This document shows positions 17,685 to 24,284 of a stretch of DNA of 64,000 bases, one piece after another. The first letter of the stretch is position 1. The number at the start of each line of letters is the position of its first letter. The position numbers were made by a program, and so were the translations under genes. The notes beneath the pieces are model-generated. The model was not told the origin of the DNA, searched no databases, and worked only from the letters and a program-made list of their open reading frames with translations. The stretch lies in assembly GCA_900540895.1 (NCBI GenBank), contig UQHV01000007.1:1-64000 (forward strand). The letters run 5' to 3'. This stretch comes from an uncultured Collinsella sp. (GTDB lineage Bacteria > Actinomycetota > Coriobacteriia > Coriobacteriales > Coriobacteriaceae).

Positions 17685-17755
17685 GCGCGGCGGTAGGATT
17701 TGCACCTACGTCTCCTCAATCAAGGGCACTCCTCGTACTGTGCTACTTTCCGCGC
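17685..17755 (-). other. tRNA-like cloverleaf candidate
   Basis: Read on the minus strand, 71 nt can fold with acceptor GCGCGG/CCGCGC, a D-like arm GCAC/GTGC, a short middle hairpin CCTT/GAGG and a perfect T-like arm GTAGG-TGCAAAT-CCTAC. The middle hairpin lacks a seven-base anticodon loop and there is no CCA, so it is not a normal tRNA. It abuts the terminator before terS and overlaps the end of the upstream gene by 13 nt. Confidence 0.3.
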
Positions 17756-18150
17756 TTCCTATTTTCCCATATGCTGACAGCCTTATCAACCATGGCCTGC
17801 TCGTCCGGCGTCAGCCTTGCCGCGCCCTTCGCCGAGTCGTTCTCATTGTGGTTGTAGCCGTGGTGCGCATGCGGGCGCTCCCCATTATGCGAGTGGTCCA
17901 CGTCGATCTGCTTCGACCTCTTGTTCTCATTGTCGAAATAGACGATCGATTTCAAGTCGTCCCCCTCGACATGGGCGTAGACGCGCCCGCGCGTCATCGT
18001 CTCCATGAGGGTTTCGCTGCCGCGCCCGTTCTTAGATACGAATTTGATGTTCCCGACGGTCAGCACCGAATGGTACTGGCTGCCGTACGGGTTCTTCGGG
18101 TTTCCGCGTTTATCTACGCTCCACCCGCTGCTGGCGCCCCTGCCTCCCAC
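17743..18150 (-). CDS. Conserved phage protein, MGGRGASSG-type
   Basis: I start the protein at a GTG (18150) giving VGGRGASSGWS, the usual opening of a small protein family found near terminases in gut phages; an upstream GTG at 18189 would lengthen it inside the previous gene. The product is 135 aa with VLTVGNIKFVSKN, ETMTRGRVYAHVEGDD and a His-rich HSHNGERPHAHHGYNHNEND block that could bind metal. Function is unknown; the family link is from memory of such sequences. Confidence 0.75.
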   Translation of the reverse strand: MGGRGASSGWSVDKRGNPKNPYGSQYHSVLTVGNIKFVSKNGRGSETLMETMTRGRVYAHVEGDDLKSIVYFDNENKRSKQIDVDHSHNGERPHAHHGYNHNENDSAKGAARLTPDEQAMVDKAVSIWENRKRGK

Positions 18151-19156
18151 GGAACCCGCCTCCCTTGTACTCGACGACCTCGCAGGCACCGAAGTCGAAA
18201 CCTATGTCGCCGCCGTAGAGCAGCACGCGAGCGGGCTCCAGTCGGCTCATGGCCTCCGCCATGCCCTCGCGCCAGACGGCCAGGGCGCCCTCGTCCCCCT
18301 TCACGCCGACGGTCGACACGGCGACGGTCGAGCGGCGCGGGACGCCGTCGAACGTGAAGAGAAAGCTTCGGCGCTGCGCCCACGAGAGGGTCGGGACTAC
18401 ACGGAGGCCCTGCTCCTGCCACCAGTGCCCGAGCGCCTGGGAGCGGTAGCGGTTCCATCGCTGCATGGCGTCGGGCATGTCGAGGTAGAGCGAGAAGTCG
18501 GGCGTGAGCACGCAGTCGAAGCCGCGCAGGCACTCGAGGTAGGCCGCGGGGCGGGCCCACACGCGCTCGAACTGGTAGTCGTCGATGAAGAAGTGGCAGC
18601 AGCGGTCGGCCTTGTCGGCCTCGGGCGTGCTCTTGGCGTAGTTGAACCCGATCATGTCCGCCGGCTTGGCCATGCAGCGTTTCATGCGGGGCATGCCGTC
18701 GCGGCCGCAGTCGGATCGGCTGACGAGGCGCAGGTTGTACGCATCGTCCGTCCTCAGGCGCTCGTGGCCGTAGTCGAGCCGTTTGCTTTTGAAGTCGAGC
18801 CCGAACCTCGACATGTCGAAGTCCTTGAGGCTGCGGACCTCCTCGCGCAGCATCGACTTGTTCCAGGTCGCCACCTCGCCGGTCTTGTTGTCGGCGATGC
18901 GGAAGGCCTTGATCTGCTCGTCCGTCAGGTCGTCGCAGTACTCGATCTTGGAGTCGGGAATCTCGTCCCACCCCAGGCTCCTGCACGCCTCGACGCGCGT
19001 GTGCCCCCATACAATAACCGGGCGCTCGCGGCTCTCCAGGCCGATGGTCCCGCGCAGCCCGAACTCCTTGATGGAGTCGGCGACCACGGGGACGGCGGAG
19101 GCGTTGTGCCGGGCATTTCGCTCATATGGGACGATGTCGTGTATCTTCACGTACAC
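18110..19156 (-). CDS. ParB-like N-terminal domain fused to DUF4417
   Basis: The 348-aa protein has two parts. Residues about 1-110 are a ParB/sulfiredoxin-like domain (IHDIVPYERNARHN; GLRGTIGLES; VIVWGHTRVEACRSLG, the GxxR box being GHTR). Residues about 150-330 look like DUF4417: CVLTPDFSLYLDMPDAMQRW, RVVPTLSWAQRRSF and VAVSTVGVKGDE. ParB-like domains in phages can be nucleases or CTPases; DUF4417 has no settled function. It lies between the HNH gene and terminase genes, so a role in packaging or DNA processing is possible. Confidence 0.82.
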   Translation of the reverse strand: MYVKIHDIVPYERNARHNASAVPVVADSIKEFGLRGTIGLESRERPVIVWGHTRVEACRSLGWDEIPDSKIEYCDDLTDEQIKAFRIADNKTGEVATWNKSMLREEVRSLKDFDMSRFGLDFKSKRLDYGHERLRTDDAYNLRLVSRSDCGRDGMPRMKRCMAKPADMIGFNYAKSTPEADKADRCCHFFIDDYQFERVWARPAAYLECLRGFDCVLTPDFSLYLDMPDAMQRWNRYRSQALGHWWQEQGLRVVPTLSWAQRRSFLFTFDGVPRRSTVAVSTVGVKGDEGALAVWREGMAEAMSRLEPARVLLYGGDIGFDFGACEVVEYKGGGFRGRQGRQQRVERR

Positions 19157-19305
19157 ACCCGCCTAGTTTTTCTCGGTTTAGCTGCGGTTTTGGCTTGACT
19201 TCTGTAAAAAAGCGTATTCGGGGGTATTGCGGCCCTGGCGCGGGATGGTGGCCTGTCACCATCCGGTAAAAGACCCCCGTGGGGTCGTGTGCCGAGGCGC
19301 GTCCC

Positions 19306-19713
19306 CTACCACGAGGTCGTTGCCCGAGGCTGTCTGTCGGGCACGGACGGGGGATTAATAACCGATGCGCCATCGTCCTTGAGTGCCTTGCACAGCGCGA
19401 CGAACGTCTCGGGCGAGTTCCAGGCGGCGCGGCGCGAGGCGAGCGCGAACCGGACGGCCGAGACCTCGGCGACGCTGCGGGCGCGGCGCCAGTTGTTGCA
19501 GCAACGATGTGCGGCGGCGACGTTGTCACGGTCGAAGGGCGATCCGCCGCGGCTGACCGGGACGAGCTCGTCGCACTCGAAAGCCCGGGGGTCGCCCGCA
19601 GGCACCCCGTAGTCTATGGGTAGCCCACATATCCAGCAGGGCCTACCCTGTGAGCGCAGCCACCGCACGACATGGCGGCGTCGGGCGCCGTTGGCCTTGC
19701 GCGGGTTGCCCAT
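19306..19713 (-). CDS. HNH endonuclease
   Basis: The 135-aa protein has CWICGLPIDYG, then DELVPVSRGGSPFDRDN, then AAHRCCNNWR: a zinc-knuckle HNH domain with CxxC and CN pairs. The usual catalytic DH is DE here, a variant seen in phage HNH proteins. HNH proteins next to terminases assist cleavage and packaging in many siphoviruses. The 149-nt gap after its stop (19157-19305) contains a small hairpin GGATGGTG/CACCATCC but no gene. Confidence 0.88.
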   Translation of the reverse strand: MGNPRKANGARRRHVVRWLRSQGRPCWICGLPIDYGVPAGDPRAFECDELVPVSRGGSPFDRDNVAAAHRCCNNWRRARSVAEVSAVRFALASRRAAWNSPETFVALCKALKDDGASVINPPSVPDRQPRATTSW

Positions 19714-19716
19714 CCC

Positions 19717-19926
19717 CTACCACTCCACCGGGGAGCGCCCTCGGTTGGACATGCACGCCTCGATGCCCCCGTAGCGCAGCGCCTCCAGGCGCACGCCCCC
19801 GGCACCCCCAGGTCGGCGGCGCGGCGCCGCCGTGACCCCCAGGGCGCGGCGGAACGCCCACGCCATGACCGTGTCGTGGCGGCGGGCGGATCGCGCGATG
19901 TACTCTCGGCTGACCACGGGCATCAT
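19717..19926 (-). CDS. Small hypothetical basic protein
   Basis: The 69-aa frame ends 3 nt before the HNH start and begins after the leader hairpin, so it would be the first gene of the late operon. It is rich in Arg and Ala (SREYIARSARRHDTVMAWAFRRALG). No family is recognised. Coding is supported mainly by spacing; it could be a shadow frame. Confidence 0.5.
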   Translation of the reverse strand: MMPVVSREYIARSARRHDTVMAWAFRRALGVTAAPRRRPGGAGGVRLEALRYGGIEACMSNRGRSPVEW

Positions 19927-19944
19927 CCCCTATTGAATTAAACG

Positions 19945-19990
19945 CAATAGAAAGGCCGGAGTCCCTGAACTGCTGAAGGGAACTCCGGCC
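19945..19990 (-). terminator. Terminator-like hairpin ending the late leader
   Basis: Stem GGCCGGAGTCCCT pairs with AGGGAACTCCGGCC (one bulge), loop of about ten bases; on the minus strand TTTCTATTGCGTTT follows. It lies about 60-105 nt downstream of a -10 box at 20059-20064 and before the first late gene, so late transcription must pass it. Confidence 0.7.
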
Positions 19991-20058
19991 ACTCATCTGT
20001 GCTTCCACGCACATCCGACCCGCACACCGCGCGGGCGGCGCTGCGAATCGACACCCTA

Positions 20059-20083
20059 GTTATATCCCAGAAGAAACCTGCAA
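20059..20083 (-). promoter_or_regulatory. Candidate late promoter
   Basis: Minus strand: TATAAC (20059-20064) preceded after 13 nt by TTGCAG (20078-20083), which is also the end of the repeat array. The spacer is too short for ordinary sigma-70 recognition, which fits a promoter that needs an activator or alternative sigma bound to the repeats. Start of RNA expected near 20050. Confidence 0.5.
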
Positions 20084-20160
20084 CGGTCTGCAATTGTGTG
20101 CAATCGTCTGCAACTATCTGCAATTGTCTGCAGAAGTGTGCAATCGTCTGCAATTGCATG
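20081..20160. repeat. Eight tandem 10-bp repeats in helical phase
   Basis: Plus-strand units, all exactly 10 bp: CAACGGTCTG, CAATTGTGTG, CAATCGTCTG, CAACTATCTG, CAATTGTCTG, CAGAAGTGTG, CAATCGTCTG, CAATTGCATG (consensus CAATTGTCTG). The array lies between a terminator and a -10 box. Binding by the upstream sigma-like regulator is my preferred reading; a terminase or replication-initiator site is possible. Confidence 0.92.
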
Positions 20161-20169
20161 CAGTCCCAT

Positions 20170-20208
20170 AAAGACAAAAGGCCCCGACCGCACATGGCGA
20201 TCGGGGCC
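20170..20208 (-). terminator. Intrinsic terminator after the late regulator gene
   Basis: Stem GGCCCCGA/TCGGGGCC (20180-20208), followed on the minus strand by CTTTTGTCTTT. It ends the transcript of the sigma-like regulator and insulates the repeat array. Confidence 0.82.
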
Positions 20209-20236
20209 GACATGCTGACGCGAACCAGCCATCCAA

Positions 20237-20689
20237 TTATATTGCCGCACGGCCCACGCCAGCCCTTGCGGTGGCGATGCCCACCATATCGACCCAGTCC
20301 AGGGCCGATGACATATCTGAATGCACCGACCTCACCGACACCCCCAGTGTCCCCGCGATCTCCTGCAGGGTGCGGTCCTCGCAGTAGCGCAGCTCCAGCA
20401 CGTCGCCCCAGCGCTTGCCTGGGTTGGCCGAGCGCACGCCCGCGCAGAGCTCGCGCCCACGCTCCACCTCGTGCCGGAGCTCGGACAGCTCCGCGCCGCT
20501 GCGGCGCTCGTAGTCTATGCGGTCGTCCGTCGAGCGCATGAAGTCCGTGCCGTGCGCGCCCTTGCCCACGGCGTCGTAGCGCTGGGCGCGCACCTGCTCG
20601 CGCGCCTGCATCGACTGGATGACCGCCAGCCTGCGGTCGATGCCGCGCTGGGCGGCCCGTACAGTCTCCAGATATTCCCGTGCATCCAT
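20237..20689 (-). CDS. Sigma-70 region 4-like late transcription regulator
   Basis: The start is the ATG at 20687-20689, nine nt after GGAGG; the longer frame is not needed. The 150-aa protein has a helical N-terminus (DAREYLETVRAAQRGIDRR) and a C-terminal helix-turn-helix of the sigma region 4 type (about residues 110-138: LRYCEDRTLQEIAGTLGVSV then RSVHSDMSSALDW). ArpU/DUF1492-like proteins of this build control late genes in Gram-positive phages. It is encoded right upstream of the repeat array and late operon. Confidence 0.85.
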   Translation of the reverse strand: MDAREYLETVRAAQRGIDRRLAVIQSMQAREQVRAQRYDAVGKGAHGTDFMRSTDDRIDYERRSGAELSELRHEVERGRELCAGVRSANPGKRWGDVLELRYCEDRTLQEIAGTLGVSVRSVHSDMSSALDWVDMVGIATARAGVGRAAI

Positions 20690-20752
20690 GTGACCTCCCG
20701 CGTGGTACCATGCTCTACGCCACATAGAGGATGCCGGGAGGCGTCTTTGCCA

Positions 20753-20784
20753 AAGGCCGCCGGCGCTCCAACGCCAGCGGCCTT
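20753..20784 (-). terminator. Hairpin between zinc-finger gene and late regulator gene
   Basis: AAGGCCGCCGGCGC pairs with ACGCCAGCGGCCTT around loop TCCA; the minus-strand T tract (CCTTTGG) is weak. It probably separates early genes from the regulator gene in the gap 20690-20808. Confidence 0.6.
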
Positions 20785-20808
20785 AATTATATATCTACCT
20801 GCGGAAAC

Positions 20809-21057
20809 TCAATATCTCATCGCGACCTCGCGCCGCATGGCCATGATCTCGTCGTGCGCCGACCCCGACCCGGCCAGATAGCGGTCCACCCTGTCGCGCT
20901 TCGGCTTGGTGCCTTTGCGACGGGCCTCCTTCACGCGGCGCAGGTCGTGCTCGCGCCGACACGCCTCCGAGCAGTACTTGGCGTGGGGCGCCTTCGGGAT
21001 GAAGACCCTCCCGCAGATCGCGCACGTCCTCTCCTGCACGTCCCACATCACGTTCAT
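20809..21057 (-). CDS. Small zinc-finger protein
   Basis: Start is the ATG at 21055-21057, seven nt after GGAGGT, which overlaps the stop of a 34-aa gene. The 82-aa product has ERTCAICGRVFIPKAPHAKYCSEACR, a Cx2C...Cx3-4C zinc finger like those of phage-encoded DUF-type proteins that resemble CGNR/FCS or recombination-associated fingers, followed by a basic helix (KEARRKGTKPKRDRVDR). Function is unknown; DNA or RNA binding is likely. Confidence 0.75.
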   Translation of the reverse strand: MNVMWDVQERTCAICGRVFIPKAPHAKYCSEACRREHDLRRVKEARRKGTKPKRDRVDRYLAGSGSAHDEIMAMRREVAMRY

Positions 21058-21158
21058 CTCGTCGACCTCCTGCACCTGCGGGCGCGGCGTGCCTCGATGC
21101 TCTTGCGTACGCGGCGGTTCTCGATAATCATCCGCCACAGCTTCTCAAACAACCTCAT
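21054..21158 (-). CDS. 34-aa basic small protein
   Basis: The frame MRLFEKLWRMIIENRRVRKS is linked at both ends by start/stop overlaps: its ATG overlaps the TGA of the upstream gene and its TGA overlaps the ATG of the zinc-finger gene. Such double coupling is unlikely by chance in a region where every gene uses it. The peptide is amphipathic then highly basic (EARRARRCRRSTR). Function unknown. Confidence 0.55.
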   Translation of the reverse strand: MRLFEKLWRMIIENRRVRKSIEARRARRCRRSTR

Positions 21159-21367
21159 CGCTTAGCCTTCCTCGACCTCTTGAGCGCGCGGGCGCGGTCG
21201 CGCTGCAGCGCCCTCGCCCTCCGCTCCGTCTCCCCGATCTGCGCCGCCGTCACCCGCGGCGCGTCGGCACGACCGTGCACGAGCGCCCGGCGCGCGGGAC
21301 CCGACACAAGATCGGGCACCGTGCGCCAGGCGGTCGCGCGGTACAGCTCCACCGCCGAGCGGATCAC
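21155..21367 (-). CDS. Small hypothetical early protein
   Basis: The product has 70 aa if started at the GTG (21365-21367) that overlaps the upstream TGA. It reads VIRSAVELYRATAWRTVPDLV and ends in a strongly basic helix (RRARALQRDRARALKRSRKAKR). No family recognised. Both ends are coupled to neighbours, so it belongs to the early operon. Confidence 0.65.
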   Translation of the reverse strand: MIRSAVELYRATAWRTVPDLVSGPARRALVHGRADAPRVTAAQIGETERRARALQRDRARALKRSRKAKR

Positions 21368-21861
21368 CTGCCGTCCTCCCCCGTTTCGACGAATACAGCG
21401 CCAGTCGTGCGCCATCTCGAGTACGAGTCCATCAGCATCGCCCAGAGCAGGCAGAGCGTTGAGTCTTCTCTCAAGCTTCCTGCGCCTCGCATACCAAGGT
21501 CGTATCTCAGCCGAAGGGAGCCTCCGTTGTCGGGGCAGTAGACTTGCACGCCCAACGGCAGGAGCATCTTGTCGTACAGCTCGTCAGCAAGGTCGCGAGG
21601 GCACACGAGCCAGTTATCGTCGCCTCGGAACGTGAGGCCGTGGCCGCTCTTAAAGTCAGCCATGCACGACTTGACCTCAACGAACACGAACCGCCCGTGC
21701 TCGAGCTTCATGTTCCGACCTCCGACGCCCGGGGAAAACGCCATGAAGTCGACCCTGTGGGCAGGGTCCACCCATACCTCCCGCGCGACGAGCGCGAACT
21801 GCGTGCGGAGCTTCTTCTGCACCTTCTCGGACAGCTCTTCGGTCACATCGCTGCGGTTCAT
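21364..21861 (-). CDS. Restriction-endonuclease-fold nuclease-like protein
   Basis: The 165-aa protein carries RVDFMAFSPG and, about 25 residues later, FVFVEVKSCMADF: a D...E-x-K pair as in PD-(D/E)XK nucleases, and then GLTFRGDDNWLVCPRDLADEL, as in phage MmcB/RecB-like small nucleases. A role in DNA repair, recombination or resolving replication intermediates is likely. Activity is inferred from the motif only. Confidence 0.72.
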   Translation of the reverse strand: MNRSDVTEELSEKVQKKLRTQFALVAREVWVDPAHRVDFMAFSPGVGGRNMKLEHGRFVFVEVKSCMADFKSGHGLTFRGDDNWLVCPRDLADELYDKMLLPLGVQVYCPDNGGSLRLRYDLGMRGAGSLREDSTLCLLWAMLMDSYSRWRTTGAVFVETGEDGR

Positions 21862-22037
21862 TCGCCATCACCAACAAGCCTGTCGCAAAGGCGGCCCATA
21901 CTCTCGCCGCAGATGTCGAGCGTGGCATTGCCGCACCAGATCTTTTTGCCGGCTACGTTGACGGCTACGATCTCGTCCATGTTGACGATGTACCTGTAGC
22001 CGTTTTCGTCGCGCAGCTCAATGAATCCTCGGCTCAT
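21858..22037 (-). CDS. Small hypothetical early protein
   Basis: This 59-aa protein (MSRGFIELRDENGYRYIVNM) has a short beta-rich layout with YIVNMDEIVAVNVAGKKIW. Its ATG overlaps the upstream stop by one nt and its stop overlaps the nuclease-like gene start (ATGA). No family recognised. Confidence 0.7.
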   Translation of the reverse strand: MSRGFIELRDENGYRYIVNMDEIVAVNVAGKKIWCGNATLDICGESMGRLCDRLVGDGE

Positions 22038-22384
22038 CAAAGCTCCTCCCCGTTCCAGCCGTCGGGCATGTCCTCGATACGGCGGTGTGTCCGATACGTG
22101 CGCACGGAGCTGATCTCAACCTCGAACGTGCGGTCGCAGTTGGGACATTCAATCTCGTCCTCGCCCTCTTCGTACTCCCACGGATCGCTAATGGAACCCC
22201 CGCAGTAGGGGCAGACCATGCGCTCATCGGTCTCCTGCTCGTTCTCCCATTCGTGCAAGATGTGGAGCTCCCTTCGGCACTCATCGCACCACGAGCGCCC
22301 CTGGACACCCACAATGGCTGCCAGCGAGGGCGAGTACTCGCGGTAGTTCGGCGTCGGTTTCCCGCACCGCTCGCAGGTGTACAT
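22037..22384 (-). CDS. Double zinc-ribbon protein
   Basis: I choose the ATG at 22384 with GAGGAG seven nt upstream over a GTG at 22402. The 115-aa product has three Cys pairs: YTCERCGKP, SWCDECRRE and VCPYCGGSI plus IECPNCDRTFEV, so two zinc ribbons. The protein is very acidic otherwise. Function unknown; it belongs to a run of small zinc-binding early proteins. Confidence 0.75.
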   Translation of the reverse strand: MYTCERCGKPTPNYREYSPSLAAIVGVQGRSWCDECRRELHILHEWENEQETDERMVCPYCGGSISDPWEYEEGEDEIECPNCDRTFEVEISSVRTYRTHRRIEDMPDGWNGEEL

Positions 22385-22402
22385 CTTCAGCTCCTCGTTC
22401 AC

Positions 22403-22666
22403 CTAAAGCTCCTCTCCGCAGAACGGGCAGTACTTGATGTCCTCGATGTAGGCGGTCGCCGTCACATCGGCGCTGACGCAGTCGCCGGCCGAGCCGTTGA
22501 CCGAGATGTCGAGCGCCACGTCGGTATCCAGCTCGACGGCGATGATGGGCTGGCCGTCATAGCGCCGCGCGAGGGCCATGGAGCCCACGGACCAGTTCCG
22601 GATGTCCCGGTCGGGCGCGGAGTGCAGCGACGCGATGCGCGACCCGCCGCAGAAATAGCAACTCAT
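22403..22666 (-). CDS. Zinc-ribbon-like small protein
   Basis: The 87-aa protein has MSCYFCGGS at the start and YCPFCGEEL at its end, with about 75 residues of beta-rich sequence between (AVELDTDVALDISVNG). The two CxxC pairs would bring both ends together on zinc. Similar proteins are common in gut phages, function unknown. Confidence 0.75.
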   Translation of the reverse strand: MSCYFCGGSRIASLHSAPDRDIRNWSVGSMALARRYDGQPIIAVELDTDVALDISVNGSAGDCVSADVTATAYIEDIKYCPFCGEEL

Positions 22667-23163
22667 TTGTTCTCACCCCTATCCTTCTCGACAGTACCGG
22701 CACATAGATGCTCGATGCGGTCCCTGATATCGTTGACCATCCAACTCGCACCATACCCCGCACAGTGAGAACGCCTGCACACATCGTCCTCAGGTATACG
22801 TTCACAGCACAGGCCCACGGCGAGGTTGTAGCCGCACTCCAGATGTCCACCGCGCGCGTCCCGTTGCAAAGCCTCACCGAGATCCTCCAGCAGCCTCTCG
22901 AAGCTGTCGGGCCTGCGGAGATAGCAGCAGTCGGCATACGCGTCCCTACCGGAACCAAGGTGCACGACCCACCGCTGAGACCAGGTCGAGAACTCGTACG
23001 ACTCAACTTTAAGGAACCTCCCCTCCGCGTCGAACAGCTTCACGGTATCCAGCGGAATACGACCGCCCTCCGCGTCGACTGGGTGCAGCCGCCCCAGCGT
23101 CGGCAGCTGCACCACCTCCCCGTCCGCAGTCATTAAGCTATCGACCGCAAGGCGCTCACTCAT
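22663..23163 (-). CDS. Hypothetical early protein
   Basis: The 166-aa product starts MSERLAVDSLMTADGEVVQL and contains many Cys and His residues (ADCCYLRRPDSFERLLEDLG, HLECGYN, LCCERIPEDDVCRRSHCAGY), suggestive of metal binding. ATGA overlaps link it to both neighbours. No family recognised. Confidence 0.7.
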   Translation of the reverse strand: MSERLAVDSLMTADGEVVQLPTLGRLHPVDAEGGRIPLDTVKLFDAEGRFLKVESYEFSTWSQRWVVHLGSGRDAYADCCYLRRPDSFERLLEDLGEALQRDARGGHLECGYNLAVGLCCERIPEDDVCRRSHCAGYGASWMVNDIRDRIEHLCAGTVEKDRGENK

Positions 23164-23732
23164 TTCTCGCTCCCTTCCTCATTGACCTCCGCCTGCAGGA
23201 CGTCCCGCAGGGTGCCGATACGCTCGATGGCGTCGTCCGGCGTGTGGCCGTCCCACTCGGGCGCGCGGTCAAGCACCTCGCACGGAAACATGTCCCAGTA
23301 AGGCTCGACGTCGTAGTGGTAGGTGGCGGGGCCGGCGGGCGTGTCGATACCCACGATGAACATGCCGTCGTACATCGTCCCGTCATGGTGATGGAGTGAC
23401 TTCCATGAACGCCCGGGGAACGTGGCCACGATCACCGAGAACAGCACCGCACGGTGATGGTAGAGCTCGTCGAACGTGTGATACCCGTCCGACGTTGAGC
23501 CCGTGACGGGCTCGGGGCTGATGAGCTCGGCGAGCTCAAGGACCTCGCTCTCATCGACGTTCACTATGCCGCCAACATCACGAGACGGATGAAGCCCAAG
23601 TGCATGCAGGACATCCTCCCCATCTGCGACGCACGTGACAGTCGGCCAAGCGAAGGGGTTTTCCACAACCTCAATTTCGAGATGCCGCAGGGCTCCCTTG
23701 GCCTCCTTGAACCACTCGTTCCTATCTCTCAT
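23160..23732 (-). CDS. Conserved phage protein with WDGHTPDD motif
   Basis: I start at the ATG (23732) overlapping the upstream TGA, preceded by GGAGCGAG; the longer frame is a shadow. The 190-aa protein has FDELYHHRAVLFSVIVATF, KSLHHHDGTMYDGMFIVGI, TYHYDVEPYWDMF and APEWDGHTPDDAIERI. This last block is shared by many phage proteins of unknown function (from memory, not searched). Several His and Asp could make an active site. Confidence 0.8.
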   Translation of the reverse strand: MRDRNEWFKEAKGALRHLEIEVVENPFAWPTVTCVADGEDVLHALGLHPSRDVGGIVNVDESEVLELAELISPEPVTGSTSDGYHTFDELYHHRAVLFSVIVATFPGRSWKSLHHHDGTMYDGMFIVGIDTPAGPATYHYDVEPYWDMFPCEVLDRAPEWDGHTPDDAIERIGTLRDVLQAEVNEEGSEK

Positions 23733-23935
23733 TTCTCGCTCCATTCCTTCACGATCTCCTTCTCCTCCGCGACCATGATCAGCGCCTTGTTGAGGCATCG
23801 CCTCGCTTGGCGCAGCTCCTCGCAGATGTCGCACCCCTGTCGCAGCCTGTCGCACTCCCTGAGCGACCTCTTCGCGTCCTCGAGCCTGCCGATGGCGAGG
23901 TCGATCCAGTCGGCGGGTCCGCACACGTAGCTCAT
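23729..23935 (-). CDS. Small helical early protein
   Basis: The 68-aa protein has two or three helices (DWIDLAIGRLEDAKRSLRECD; KALIMVAEEKEIVKEWSEK) and a CDIC pair. ATGA overlaps join it to both neighbours. Function unknown. Confidence 0.65.
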   Translation of the reverse strand: MSYVCGPADWIDLAIGRLEDAKRSLRECDRLRQGCDICEELRQARRCLNKALIMVAEEKEIVKEWSEK

Positions 23936-24255
23936 CGGGACTCACCCCTCACGCCGAAGATGTCGGCCAGGATGTCGCCCGGCGATGCCACGAACGGCTC
24001 GGGGCTGATCGGGTCGTAAGTCACCTCGAGGTAGCCCGGGTAGCCGATCGTCACGCCCGTGGGCTCGCGCCCCGGAAGGAGCTGGTAGCCCCAGGCCACG
24101 CTCACCCTGTGCTCGTCCAGGATGGTCTCGGTGCGCTCCACGCGAAACCTGTAGCCGCCCACCCGCTCCGTGTCGTACGTGTCGTCGGCCCAGGGGATCT
24201 GGTGCCTGTCGAGGGCGTCGCGGTAGGCCCTCATCACCGCTGAGATCTCGGTCAA
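23932..24255 (-). CDS. Hypothetical early protein, start uncertain
   Basis: About 107 aa if started at a TTG at 24255 with GAGAAGG just before it; an ATG at 24234 is another option. The frame extends further upstream but that part is Arg-rich noise. Visible content: YRFRVERTETILDEHRV, then WGYQLLPGREPTGVTIGYPGYLEVTYD, which looks like a beta-sheet domain. No family recognised. Confidence 0.55.
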   Translation of the reverse strand: MTEISAVMRAYRDALDRHQIPWADDTYDTERVGGYRFRVERTETILDEHRVSVAWGYQLLPGREPTGVTIGYPGYLEVTYDPISPEPFVASPGDILADIFGVRGESR

Positions 24256-24284
24256 AACCTTCTCACTCTCCAATCTCAAAAGAA

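Larger units (their letters stand above)
19927..20236. other. Late control region without genes
   Basis: This 310-nt stretch lies between the sigma-like regulator gene and the first late gene. From right to left it holds a strong terminator (20170-20208), eight 10-bp repeats (20081-20160), a -10 box (20059-20064), a leader of about 100 nt and a second hairpin (19945-19990). Open frames across it are made of repeat-derived codons and lack ribosome sites. Confidence 0.75.

Noticed and set aside
17685..17755. Ordinary phage tRNA gene
   Set aside because: No seven-base anticodon loop, no CCA and an irregular D arm; kept only as a tRNA-like candidate.
20081..20160. CRISPR array
   Set aside because: The unit is 10 bp with no spacers and no cas genes; it is a tandem direct repeat.
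19938..20711. 257-codon minus-strand frame across the late control region
   Set aside because: It crosses two terminators and the 10-bp repeats, and differs in frame from the sigma-like gene that has a proper ribosome site.
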